The notes: generated by a model from the letters alone, not told the origin. 52,680 bases of DNA from Rhizorhapis suberifaciens (GCF_014200045.1 NZ_JACHOV010000014.1:1-52680); one strand, 5' to 3'. Numbered from the stretch's first letter, positions 25,060 through 32,207 are shown. Numbers and translations are program-made.

Positions 25060-25494
25060 TCAGCGCCGAAAATCGCGCACGCTGGTTCGCACGACGCCCC
25101 ATATCTCGATACCTTCGGCGGGAGTGGGCTCGTAGTGCTGGCGGCTGTTTCGGGCCTCAAGATATACGCCGCCATGGCGGCGCGCGAGCTGGCGGCAGAC
25201 AAAGCCGCCATCCACGATGGCGATGACAATATGGCCGTCCACGGCCCGCGTGTCGCGGTCGACCACGACAACATCGTTATCGTAGATTCCTGCGTCGATC
25301 ATGCTGTTGCCGCTGATACGGAAGACAAAGCTGGCGGCTCTGTCGAGCCGTAGAAGCTCGATCAAGCAAATGGCGTCTTCCTGCCAATCCTGGCTTGGGG
25401 ACGGAAAGCCGGCTCCTGCTGCCCCGATGATAAAGGGAATTAGCCCCTCTGGCACCTCGGCGAGCGGGACCGGCTGCATCGGTGGCAGCAACAT
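25060..25494 (-). CDS. umuD: UmuD-like protein with arginine at the catalytic lysine position
   Basis: A 144-residue S24-family protein. The cleavage site aligns with AGAGFPSP (Ala28-Gly29) and the nucleophile is Ser64 in SGNSMID. Ungapped alignment to E. coli UmuD from Ser60 places residue 101, an arginine (DGGFVCRQL), where Lys97 is expected in the general-base position. Self-cleavage may therefore be slow or lost. The longer open frame upstream is ignored because AAGGGA precedes this ATG. It is followed by umuC and preceded by an SOS box. Confidence 0.9.
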   Translation of the reverse strand: MLLPPMQPVPLAEVPEGLIPFIIGAAGAGFPSPSQDWQEDAICLIELLRLDRAASFVFRISGNSMIDAGIYDNDVVVVDRDTRAVDGHIVIAIVDGGFVCRQLARRHGGVYLEARNSRQHYEPTPAEGIEIWGVVRTSVRDFRR

Positions 25495-25529
25495 GATGAT
25501 TCCCTTTCGCCCCCTTCTAACGCACCAAG

Positions 25530-25544
25530 GAACGAAATGGGAAC
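25530..25544 (-). promoter_or_regulatory. LexA (SOS) box of alphaproteobacterial type
   Basis: The minus strand reads GTTC-CCATTTC-GTTC, an exact match to the GTTC-N7-GTTC operator of alphaproteobacterial LexA, 36 bp upstream of the umuD start. It predicts DNA-damage induction of umuDC and supports the taxonomic guess. Confidence 0.88.
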
Positions 25545-25550
25545 ATCGGT

Positions 25551-25997
25551 TTATCGTCTTTGTGGGGACGGGCAGACAATATCGCGTCGCCAGTAGCGGT
25601 CCCATCGCGCCACGGTGTCGGTCGCGAGCAAGGCGCAATTGAGAATGCGCCGGTCCGCCATTTGGCAGAATGCGGCGGTGCGGTTCCCCTTTCCATTGCC
25701 AGCGGAAAGGCAACGCATTGTCGGCGCGCTGACACGAACATGGTCGTAGCGCGCGCCGGGAAAGCGCGTTCGTCCGCGCGATCCACCTAGCAGCGCGACC
25801 AGGGCGTCCATGGCCGCTTGTGCGGATGCTCTCGGGCAGGGGTGGCCGGGCCTACAGCTATTGTCGCGCTCGCGTGCGGCGATCCCTCCAAGGCGAATAC
25901 GCGGGCCTTCGGCGCACCAAACCGGCCCGTCCCCGTCTGCAACGAGGGTCGGGGTGCAGGCGAACATAAGCCCTGCGGCAATAATGGTAGCGGCCAT
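25551..25997 (-). CDS. Staphylococcal nuclease-like (thermonuclease family) protein, probably exported
   Basis: A 148-residue protein beginning with a short hydrophobic stretch (ATIIAAGLMFAC) that could be a signal or anchor. The next part resembles the SNase fold start: VADGDGPVW, then RIRLGGIAARE. Asp21/Asp23, Arg35 and Glu43-like positions are present, but the metal-ligand aspartate expected before the conserved glutamate is alanine (Ala40). Six cysteines fit an oxidising compartment. Such proteins are common on alphaproteobacterial plasmids. Activity is doubtful because of the substitution. Confidence 0.65.
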   Translation of the reverse strand: MAATIIAAGLMFACTPTLVADGDGPVWCAEGPRIRLGGIAARERDNSCRPGHPCPRASAQAAMDALVALLGGSRGRTRFPGARYDHVRVSAPTMRCLSAGNGKGNRTAAFCQMADRRILNCALLATDTVARWDRYWRRDIVCPSPQRR

Positions 25998-26022
25998 GTC
26001 GGGTCTTTCTAGCAAGGTGGAA

Positions 26023-26051
26023 GGGGCGCGGGCCGAGGAGGTCCGCGCCCC
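26023..26051. terminator. Hairpin between small-gene cluster and thermonuclease-like gene
   Basis: GGGGCGCGG and CCGCGCCCC form a 9-bp perfect stem, nine bases after the stop of the 67-residue gene. It probably ends the ardC-to-67-aa transcript. No long T-run. Confidence 0.5.
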
Positions 26052-26059
26052 GAAATTTC

Positions 26060-26263
26060 TCAGGCCTCGGCCTCTGGCGGGGTCGAGTAAGGGGCCAGGC
26101 CGCGCGCCTCGCCGGCACCGTCGCGGAACTGGCGAACGACGTTGCCGCCGTCCCAATCGCCGCGCAGGATGCCTTTGCGATTGATCCCGCCCACAGGGCG
26201 GGTTCGGGCCGCTAGCAGGCGTGCGCGGCGCGTGTCCCGGTTAAGATTGCGCATTGGCGTCAT
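26060..26263 (-). CDS. Small basic hypothetical protein (67 aa)
   Basis: An arginine-rich N-terminal half (NRDTRRARLLAARTR) is followed by a Gly/Asp-rich segment. No domain is recognised. Its start at 26263 overlaps the end of the upstream 121-residue gene by 23 bases, so it belongs to the operon running from ardC. The high positive charge would suit nucleic acid binding, which is only a guess. Confidence 0.5.
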   Translation of the reverse strand: MTPMRNLNRDTRRARLLAARTRPVGGINRKGILRGDWDGGNVVRQFRDGAGEARGLAPYSTPPEAEA

Positions 26264-26606
26264 GATCCATCCTCTCTGCCTTGCGGCGCGCGCGCCGCTT
26301 TTCGATGACGCGGCGGGCCGCATGTGTCGATGCAAGATCGGGATGGCCCTCTGCGATCTGCTCAAGCGTAGCGCGTGGCGGTGCCGCGACGGTGCCCGCC
26401 TCTATTGCCGCGCCATAGGCGCGGGTGGTTTGGTCAGCTTCAGCCAGCAAGCGGCACGTCTCGGCCTCATACCATCGCCGAAATCGCTTCGTGGGCGGCG
26501 CGCAGCGCAAGCCCGCGTGAATATGGCCCCGCGCTTCCGCCATCGTCACCAAGCCTAGCGCCTTCGCAAAGGCGGCGAGGCTCTGCACGGGTGGGGCTTC
26601 GCTCAT
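26241..26606 (-). CDS. Hypothetical helical protein (121 aa)
   Basis: A helical protein with an Ala/Glu-rich centre (AEADQTTRAYGAAIEAGTVA) and a strongly basic end (IEKRRARRKAERM). ATG 26606 overlaps the stop of the preceding gene (ATGA), which sets this start over the longer frame. Third gene of the ardC operon. No known family; no catalytic motif seen. Confidence 0.55.
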   Translation of the reverse strand: MSEAPPVQSLAAFAKALGLVTMAEARGHIHAGLRCAPPTKRFRRWYEAETCRLLAEADQTTRAYGAAIEAGTVAAPPRATLEQIAEGHPDLASTHAARRVIEKRRARRKAERMDHDANAQS

Positions 26607-26893
26607 TGGGGCACCGGCGCGCGCACGTCGCCCCGCTCGATCTGGAAACCAGCGCGATCCAGTTCCTCGCATATGGCCCGTTGGCGCTCCTCGCCTGTGC
26701 CGCGCGTGGCGATGTAGCTGCACCGGCCATCGTGAAACTTGAAACCCGCGCGCTTCACGCATCCTCTAAAACGCTGACGAGTTCGCTCGCTCCAATGGGC
26801 ACTGCCAGCATCGTTACGAAAGGCGGCAACGGCGCAGACCGATCCGCAATTCTCATCACGCCAGCTAAGTTCAACCTTGGGAAGTTTGGGCAT
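26603..26893 (-). CDS. Small hypothetical protein with cysteines (96 aa)
   Basis: A 96-residue protein with four cysteines spread along it (CGSVC, GCVKRAGF, AICEEL) and an aromatic centre (GFKFHDGRCSYIA). I do not recognise the family. The gene lies 57 bp after ardC and overlaps the next gene, so it probably shares ardC's transcript and may be one of the many small leading-region anti-defence proteins. That role is inferred only from position. Confidence 0.6.
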   Translation of the reverse strand: MPKLPKVELSWRDENCGSVCAVAAFRNDAGSAHWSERTRQRFRGCVKRAGFKFHDGRCSYIATRGTGEERQRAICEELDRAGFQIERGDVRAPVPQ

Positions 26894-26950
26894 CGTTCAA
26901 TCCTTCGGAATGACGGGGTCGGGGCGGCGCTGGTGGCCGCCCTCGCCGGA

Positions 26951-27895
26951 TCAGGCGGCGCGCGACAGTACGGGCGCGGCCATGTGGGACAGGATTAGTT
27001 CGCTTCCCGCCTGCGCGGCGCTCGCAGCGCGGAAGATCGCGCGCTTGTCGTCGCGAAGGGCCTTGAGCCACGACGCCAGATAGGCCGCGTGGTCCTCGCG
27101 TTCGGTCGGCTCCATGCCAAGCTGAGCGCAAAGCATGGCAGCGCCAATCTCGGCAATCAGTTCCTCGGCTGCGCGGATTTCCTTGCTTTTGCCGTACTCG
27201 TAGAGCGTTTCGCGATTGAGCCGCGAACTATGGCCGGTGGAGTGGATGGCCTCATGCGCAAGGGTCGCATAGAAGGCGTTCCCGCTCACAAAGTCGCCAA
27301 AGGCGGGCATGGCGATGCTATCTGCGACGGGGTGATAATAGGCGCTGTTGCCGCCCTCACGGTAGGGGACCGGATAGCGCGCAAAGGCCGCATCGAGCTC
27401 GGGGTCGCGCTGGTCGCGGTTCTTGATCTCGACAAACGGGGCAGGAAACTTGCTCATGTCCAAGCCGTCGATCTGCTCGACGTTGAACACGACATAGCGT
27501 TTCAGATAGGCCCGGCTCGTTTCCTCGCCCTCGCTGTCGCTGATCGGCTCGCCCGTCTCGCCGTCCTTTGGGGTGAAGGTTCCGGCATGAACGACAAGAT
27601 TGCCCTTCTCGCCCTTCCTGACCTGTCCGCCCAGCTCGTTCGCCTGCCGGTAGGTCATCCAATGCGGGTTGGTGTAGCCGTGTGCCATGGCTGCGGACCA
27701 CAACAGCAGGATATTGATGCCGCGATAGGCGGTGCCCTCATGGCGAAGCGGAAGCGATGCCGCGCCCGAGGCCCAACGGGGCGACCAAGGCCGGGTGCCT
27801 GCCTCTAGTAGCGCAACAATCTGGTTGGTGACTTCCTCGTAAACGTCGACGCGCGCAGCGGTGGTCTTGCGGGTCTTGGCGGTGTTCCGTGGCAT
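26951..27895 (-). CDS. ardC: ArdC-type antirestriction protein
   Basis: A 314-residue protein with the N-terminal ssDNA-binding domain of ArdC (VYEEVTNQIVALLEAG, then YRGINILLLW and WMTYRQANELGGQVRKGEKG) and a C-terminal metalloprotease-like domain with HEAIH at 214-218. ArdC protects incoming single-stranded plasmid DNA from host restriction. The ATG at 27895 has GAAGGGAAAAGCAC upstream, nearly the same as before the ParB-like gene, and the 270 bp before it are the second copy of the shared structured element. The orientation makes the entering plus strand its template, which suits early expression in a recipient. Confidence 0.93.
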   Translation of the reverse strand: MPRNTAKTRKTTAARVDVYEEVTNQIVALLEAGTRPWSPRWASGAASLPLRHEGTAYRGINILLLWSAAMAHGYTNPHWMTYRQANELGGQVRKGEKGNLVVHAGTFTPKDGETGEPISDSEGEETSRAYLKRYVVFNVEQIDGLDMSKFPAPFVEIKNRDQRDPELDAAFARYPVPYREGGNSAYYHPVADSIAMPAFGDFVSGNAFYATLAHEAIHSTGHSSRLNRETLYEYGKSKEIRAAEELIAEIGAAMLCAQLGMEPTEREDHAAYLASWLKALRDDKRAIFRAASAAQAGSELILSHMAAPVLSRAA

Positions 27896-28165
27896 GTGCT
27901 TTTCCCTTCCTAAACTGGAGCCGAAGGCGATGGCGTCCATCGACTTCTGCCCGCTGGCGAAGTGGGTCGGGGAATGGCGCAGTGAGGACCGATCATGGGG
28001 GAGGGGGATCGCCCGTCCTGCACAGAGCGGAGCGGAGGAAGGGCGGGGAAACCCCCATGATCGCCAAGCGAGGGCGCGCAGCGGCCGAGACGGTCCAGTC
28101 CTTGCGCCAGGGGGCCGGAACAGGCCCCGAAACTTATCGAATGACATGGCGGCGCTGCCGCCTCG
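27896..28165 (-). promoter_or_regulatory. Duplicated structured leader, copy 2 (Frpo-like candidate)
   Basis: This is the partner of 12297-12565, directly upstream of ardC. Paired parts in the same order: hairpin 27923-27933/27937-27947; long-range pairing 27975-27981/28103-28109; a perfect 12-bp stem 27990-28001/28052-28063; hairpin 28111-28116/28123-28128; hairpin 28148-28153/28157-28162. Each start codon is followed by its last hairpin at the same distance (about 253-267 bp) in both copies. Unpaired loop bases differ more freely than the stems. Single-strand promoter or leader RNA are both possible. Confidence 0.7.
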
Positions 28166-28215
28166 ATCTCGATCGCGCGGCCGATTGCCGCGCCGCTACG
28201 GAAAATGCCGCGAAA

Positions 28216-28288
28216 ATCCGCTTTGCGGATCCTCGCGACTTTCTCATGCGAGGATCGTCACCCGCATGGGACGAAACCGCTTGCGGGT
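28216..28288. terminator. Overlapping hairpins after the second ssb
   Basis: ATCCGC-TTT-GCGGAT (28216-28230) and GATCCTCGC...GCGAGGATC (28228-28256) share three bases, so only one can form fully at a time. A third dyad ACCCGCA...TGCGGGT spans 28260-28288. They lie between the ssb stop and the ardC leader and may terminate or switch read-through. No strong T-run. Confidence 0.45.
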
Positions 28289-28381
28289 TCGGTCGGAGCG
28301 GAGCGGAGATAGAGCCGTGCCGAAGGCCGCACAGCCACCTATCTTCCCCTCTGACCAGGCCCAGCCTCATAGAAATTCAAA

Positions 28382-28702
28382 TCAATCGCCAGAAGATGCC
28401 CGCGAAAGCACCGAAAAGCTGTCTGCGATAAGGTCTGTGCCGTAGATCGTTGATCCATCACGTTCATATTGAGACTGTTTAACGCGCCCCGTTACATGAA
28501 CCATGTCGCCTTTTCCGGCATTAGATGCGTACTCTGCACACTTTGCAAAACACGTTACTCGGTTCCAAAGCGTTTCCTCCTGCCACTCACCATCAACCTG
28601 CCGGTTATAATTTGATGCGACGTTGACGAACGTAACCTTTTCCTTTTGATCGATCCCGCCAACCTGTCCGATCAGTCGAAATTCTGCGATATTGCGTGGC
28701 AT
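28382..28702 (-). CDS. ssb: Single-stranded DNA-binding protein (second copy)
   Basis: A 106-residue SSB with NIAEFRLIGQVGG, WNRVTCFAK and VTGRVKQSQYERDG, alignable end to end with the copy at 1.3-1.7 kb but clearly diverged. It lacks the acidic C-terminal tail that recruits host replication partners, ending in SRASSGD. ATG 28702 is used, with GGAG eight bases upstream; a GTG nine bases earlier overlaps the previous stop. It follows the HNH-like and primase-like genes, a small DNA-metabolism operon, and is more AT-rich than the first copy. Confidence 0.9.
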   Translation of the reverse strand: MPRNIAEFRLIGQVGGIDQKEKVTFVNVASNYNRQVDGEWQEETLWNRVTCFAKCAEYASNAGKGDMVHVTGRVKQSQYERDGSTIYGTDLIADSFSVLSRASSGD

Positions 28703-28707
28703 CACGT

Positions 28708-29502
28708 TCACTCCATCTGTTGAGAATTACGGCCATCGACCGGAATCGCCGGCACCTCGTAGGGCTGACTGTCCGCCTCGATCTGAGCGTCCAACACGAT
28801 TGGTCCGCTCTCGCCTTGCGGCTCGGACACAAGCTCGGGCTGAATATCTTGCGGTTTCGCGCCCCATTGCTGGGGCAATTTGTAGCGCGTGAGGTTTTGG
28901 ACCGTCATTGCGCGCCGGTACGTGTCGAGCCAGTTCACGGCGACGGCCTCTTGAGCGGCGGCGAGCGATAGCTGGCCGGTGCAAACCATGCGATTCAGCA
29001 GGGTTTCTAGGCCGTCCTTCTTCTCTGCATTTTCTTGGCCTGCCCAGGACTGCAACCACAGGTTGCGATAGTCCTTCGGCGCGCCGCCAAGGGAGATCGG
29101 TACGAGCTGATCCAGCACTAAAGAGCCAGGATCTAGCTCCGGCAATTGGGCTGCGGCGATGCGGCGCGTTGCCGCCGCCGTCCATGACGGTGGCGGCTTG
29201 CGGGCGGCGACGAATTTTGGATTGCAGATGGTCGCGGCGATATTGTCTTGGGTAATCGTCGGATCATAAGCGCCAGGTGTTCGGCGCGGATCGGGCAGCG
29301 CCGGCGCCGGCGCTGCTTTCGGCAAGCGGTTCTGGCGAAGATCGTTCAATGCGAGCGCCGCGCGGCAATCGGATTGGTTGGCGAGCTGGTCGCACGCCTC
29401 GCGCGCGCTCTGCGGTGGATTGGCGATAAAATCGGGGTGCGTCTCGCCAAACAGTGCGGCAAGTATCACGCCGCCAACTGCAAAAACCGCGAGCCGCGTC
29501 AT
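28708..29502 (-). CDS. Exported protein with degenerate HNH-like domain
   Basis: A 264-residue protein with an N-terminal hydrophobic signal or anchor (LAVFAVGGVILAALFG). The C-terminal half has a pattern I associate with plasmid HNH-like proteins: PTITQDNIAATIC, later LVLDQLVPISLGG with NLWLQSW, and TLLNRMVC. In relatives as I recall them the first segment reads DHLIPL; here the histidine is glutamine (DQLVPI), so nuclease activity is doubtful. The start overlaps the primase-like stop (ATGA). Family assignment is tentative. Confidence 0.55.
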   Translation of the reverse strand: MTRLAVFAVGGVILAALFGETHPDFIANPPQSAREACDQLANQSDCRAALALNDLRQNRLPKAAPAPALPDPRRTPGAYDPTITQDNIAATICNPKFVAARKPPPSWTAAATRRIAAAQLPELDPGSLVLDQLVPISLGGAPKDYRNLWLQSWAGQENAEKKDGLETLLNRMVCTGQLSLAAAQEAVAVNWLDTYRRAMTVQNLTRYKLPQQWGAKPQDIQPELVSEPQGESGPIVLDAQIEADSQPYEVPAIPVDGRNSQQME

Positions 29503-30350
29503 TGCTGCGCCCGCCAAGCATCATTCCAGTCGCCCCCGGGCGGCGGTAGCTCGACCTGCAGGGCGCGGCCGCCTTGTCTCAGATGGCTCTCGGCCTTCTC
29601 GAGCCCGGCCGTCGCAGCCTTCCCGTGCTGCGAATAGACCGTAATCGAACGGATATGATCGGGGATATGGATGCGAGCATAAAGCTCAGTGCCATTTACG
29701 GACCAACAGCCGGGCAAACCGAATTTGGCGATGACCGATTCCGCCTCCTCGAAACCTTCGGCCAGGTTCAGATGGTCGCCCTCGATCGCTCCGATCTGCA
29801 CGGCGCCGCCGCGCGGATCTGCCAGGGTGCGCTTGGGGTCGGCAAGCCGCGGGTGCTTGTTGCCGTCCCCGTCCACGAAAACGCGGGCGAGGGCGACAAG
29901 CTGCCGGCGCTCGACGATGGGGAGGAGCAGGGCGGGAAGGCGAAGCCGCTTGCCGCCCTCGTAGGTCATTGCTGCCGGGTCATAGCGGCCGATCGTGGAA
30001 TGGCCGATGCCGCGGCGCTCAAGGTAGCGCTGAGCAGGTGTGCCGGCGAGCGCACGAGCCTTGCTCCAAAGGTCGCGCGCCAACGGGCCAAGATCGCGCC
30101 GCTCTGGCGGCGCGGTGTCTCGTTCGGTCGGGCGGACGTAGCCGCCATTTGCAGCGAGGGCAGCAATGATCTCGGATTGACTGCACCCGGCGAAGCAATG
30201 GAACAGCACGGCGTTGCGGCCAGGCGTGATCGAAAGCGACGGGCTGCTATCATCGTGCGCGGGACAGCGCGCCTTGCCATAAGATCCGTGCCACGTCCCT
30301 CTAAGACGTTTCACGGCTTCCTTGGCGGCAGCGGTGACGGTCAACTTCAT
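29499..30350 (-). CDS. Zinc-finger/Toprim primase-like protein
   Basis: A 283-residue protein with a CHC2-type zinc site (CPAHDDSSPS near 29-38 and HCFAGC at 51-56), a linker region (PAQRYLERRGI) and a C-terminal Toprim-like domain: LAEGFEEAES holds the glutamate, and GGDWNDAW closes it. The usual Asp-x-Asp of Toprim is replaced by Ser-Gln-His (VYSQHGKAA), so primer synthesis is uncertain. Such proteins may prime the complementary strand on transferred DNA. It heads the primase-HNH-ssb operon. Confidence 0.75.
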   Translation of the reverse strand: MKLTVTAAAKEAVKRLRGTWHGSYGKARCPAHDDSSPSLSITPGRNAVLFHCFAGCSQSEIIAALAANGGYVRPTERDTAPPERRDLGPLARDLWSKARALAGTPAQRYLERRGIGHSTIGRYDPAAMTYEGGKRLRLPALLLPIVERRQLVALARVFVDGDGNKHPRLADPKRTLADPRGGAVQIGAIEGDHLNLAEGFEEAESVIAKFGLPGCWSVNGTELYARIHIPDHIRSITVYSQHGKAATAGLEKAESHLRQGGRALQVELPPPGGDWNDAWRAQQ

Positions 30351-30724
30351 AGTCCGAGAATATCTTTTAAGACAAATCCGGCAATAGTTTTCGCGCGGGC
30401 AAATCTGATTGTGCGATCAATGCACCGCCACCCGCGTTGATTGCCCGACGGCGAGACTGAATCCGTGTGATGCAGCACAGCGTTTTATTGGAATTTTCAT
30501 CGCGCGCAGCTATATGTGGGACAAGGACTTTCACTCACTCCTGCGAGCGAGCTGAAACGAGGGCTCGGAGCGTTGCCGCGTTCCGAGCCCATTCCATATC
30601 AGCGCCAGGTCGGGACAGCATTCCCTCGATCTCGTCGCGCTAAACCTCCCAAATCGCTATCCGCAAGCACCGAGGCCACCATTTGAGCGCCGCCAAAGCC
30701 GCCTGCGCCCCCTGGGGAGCATTC
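30351..30724. other. Noncoding stretch left of the origin
   Basis: No supported gene. It holds the upstream region of the primase-like gene (AT-rich at 30355-30400) and one dyad, GGGCTCGGA at 30561-30569 with TCCGAGCCC at 30582-30590, which could be a terminator for transcripts coming from either side. Confidence 0.45.
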
Positions 30725-30915
30725 GCAGCGGCGAAGCCGCTGCGTCCTACCTATCCTTGTGCGCGTCGTTTCGTTTGTTGAGTGGAGCGTTCGTCCTCAT
30801 CCCCCAATAGAAAATGCGTCGGCCGAAGGCCGTCCTTTTGGGGGATGCCGGGTGGGAGGTCATGCAACGCATGACCGGGCGAGCGAAGCGAGGAGCCGGC
30901 GGGGGCGAAGCCCCC
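30725..30915. repeat. Array of compact DNA hairpins with GAA/AAC loops next to oriV
   Basis: Four tight hairpins in 190 bp: GCAGCGGC-GAA-GCCGCTGC (30725-30743), CGGCC-GAA-GGCCG (30820-30832) enclosed by the outer stem CATCCCCCAA/TTGGGGGATG (30798-30807/30838-30847), GGTCATGC-AAC-GCATGACC (30858-30876), and GGGGGC-GAA-GCCCCC (30901-30915). GCGAAGC at 30883-30889 adds a minimal one. C-GAA-G loops are known to be exceptionally stable in single-stranded DNA. The array may act as a single-strand initiation or structural part of the origin. Confidence 0.6.
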
Positions 30916-30963
30916 AAGAGGCGGTGCTTTCTTTCGTCGTCGTTGTTCGATTGTCGGCCGAGG

Positions 30964-31220
30964 TTGTCCACAGGGCGCGCGCTATAGGTAAAGGGTTATA
31001 GGGATTCTATAGGTTAGGGGGGTCCGATTAACACCGAAATCGCGAGTCGGAACGGGTCCGATTAACACCGTTTCGGGGGTCTGATTAACACTCCAAATGG
31101 GTCCGATTAACACCAGTTCGACGGTTGGGCTGGGGGGTCCGATTAACACCGGTTTGATGCGCGGATAGGGGGTCCGATTAACACCGGTTGGCGGCACGCA
31201 AACGGGTCCGATTAACACCG
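30964..31220. other. oriV: Vegetative replication origin (oriV) with seven iterons
   Basis: Seven copies of a 17-bp iteron GGGTCCGATTAACACCG lie at 31020, 31054, 31077 (degenerate: GGGTCTGATTAACACTC), 31099 (last base A), 31135, 31170 and 31204. The steps are 34, 23, 22, 36, 35 and 34 bp, close to whole numbers of helical turns. A DnaA-like box TTGTCCACA (one mismatch) is at 30964-30972, and an AT-rich stretch (30981-31017) follows, a likely melting region. repA ends 22 bp beyond the last iteron. This is a classical iteron origin whose initiator also limits copy number. Confidence 0.93.
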
Positions 31221-31241
31221 CTTAAGTTGCTGAAATTGCGC

Positions 31242-32207
31242 CTATACGCGAGTAAGGCGCTTGGCTTCCTTGGGGTCGACCGCGGGGCGTGAACTAAACA
31301 GCTTCAATCCGCCTCGGACGATTTCAACCTTCGCCTCGGGATAGACAGCCAGCGCTTGTCCGAGCGCCTTTTTGAACTTCTTCTTGAAGTCGCCCAGCGC
31401 GTCGGCGCTGACATATTCCTGGCCGAACTGATCTTTGAGCATCCACCATGTGAGCGCAACGGGTCGTCCAATCCGGTGGAGGCGTTGAACCAGGTACAAG
31501 TAGACGTCCATCGCCATTGCCGATCCCCGGAGCGAGGACAGGGCGCGGAGATCCACAGGCACCGCATGTTCCAACAGTGTCTCGTAGAAACGGCGGCCGA
31601 GGACCATGCTCGCCGGCCATAGGCTGCGCTGGCCCTCTTGGCCCGGTAGCCATGCTTCGAACTGTTCAACGGGGCTCCCGTTGAAGGTGTAGGCTTTGTC
31701 GCCCGCCGTAAAGCCGATCGTCATGCTGCAAGCGGCCAGTGCGGAGACCTGAGTGCGGAACATTCGGTAGGCAGGTCCGCCCTTGTCGATGCCTAGCACG
31801 CGCAAGGCATCGTTCGCGCTCTCCCCGAATGGTATTTCGGGGGTCCGCTCACGGACGGCGTAGGTCGACACGTAAGCCAGGATCAGGCGTGGAATAGGCC
31901 CATAAGGGATTGGCTGCGTCACCATGTCGGTGCCGTTCCATATGCTTCCCGCCCGAATTTCTAAGGCAGCGTGGCCGTTCTTCCGCTCGAACCGTTCGCC
32001 GGCGACCTTGGACCGAGGGAGGCTGATTTGGCACAGGATCGAGTGCATGAACGAAACATCGTCGCCCTCGGGACGCAACTCAGCGATCTCGAGACCGCGA
32101 TCGATCAAAGTCAGCTCGCGCTTGGTCTTTCGATTGCGCTGCTTCTCGATCGAAGAGAATAGGTCAGCGGTCGCCGCCCCGATTGATGTCCACTCTTGCT
32201 CTTTCAC
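31242..32207 (-). CDS. repA: RepA replication initiator
   Basis: A 321-residue initiator of the 'plasmid encoded RepA' type. Recognisable parts are IPYGPIPRLILAYVSTYAVR, FGESANDALRVLGI and the winged-helix region YLYLVQRLHRIG with WWMLKDQFGQEY. The GTG start at 32207 has AGGAGG nine bases upstream. It should bind the seven iterons just downstream, open the origin and load host replication proteins. It lies 79 bp after a tandem RHH gene in the same orientation, which probably regulates it. Confidence 0.92.
   Translation of the reverse strand: MKEQEWTSIGAATADLFSSIEKQRNRKTKRELTLIDRGLEIAELRPEGDDVSFMHSILCQISLPRSKVAGERFERKNGHAALEIRAGSIWNGTDMVTQPIPYGPIPRLILAYVSTYAVRERTPEIPFGESANDALRVLGIDKGGPAYRMFRTQVSALAACSMTIGFTAGDKAYTFNGSPVEQFEAWLPGQEGQRSLWPASMVLGRRFYETLLEHAVPVDLRALSSLRGSAMAMDVYLYLVQRLHRIGRPVALTWWMLKDQFGQEYVSADALGDFKKKFKKALGQALAVYPEAKVEIVRGGLKLFSSRPAVDPKEAKRLTRV

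Noticed and set aside
25059-25274. 72-codon extension of UmuC
   Set aside because: It overlaps umuD completely; the ATG one base after the umuD stop begins the conserved sequence.
27896-28147. 84-codon N-terminal extension of ArdC
   Set aside because: Same reason: it translates copy 2 of the structured element and lacks ArdC-family similarity.
30982-31218. Open frame of 78 codons through the iterons
   Set aside because: It is repetitive (VLIGP units) only because it translates the iterons; no ribosome-binding site and it lies inside oriV.
31020-31220. CRISPR array
   Set aside because: The repeats are 17 bp with uneven 5-19 bp gaps and end beside repA; they are iterons, and there are no cas genes.
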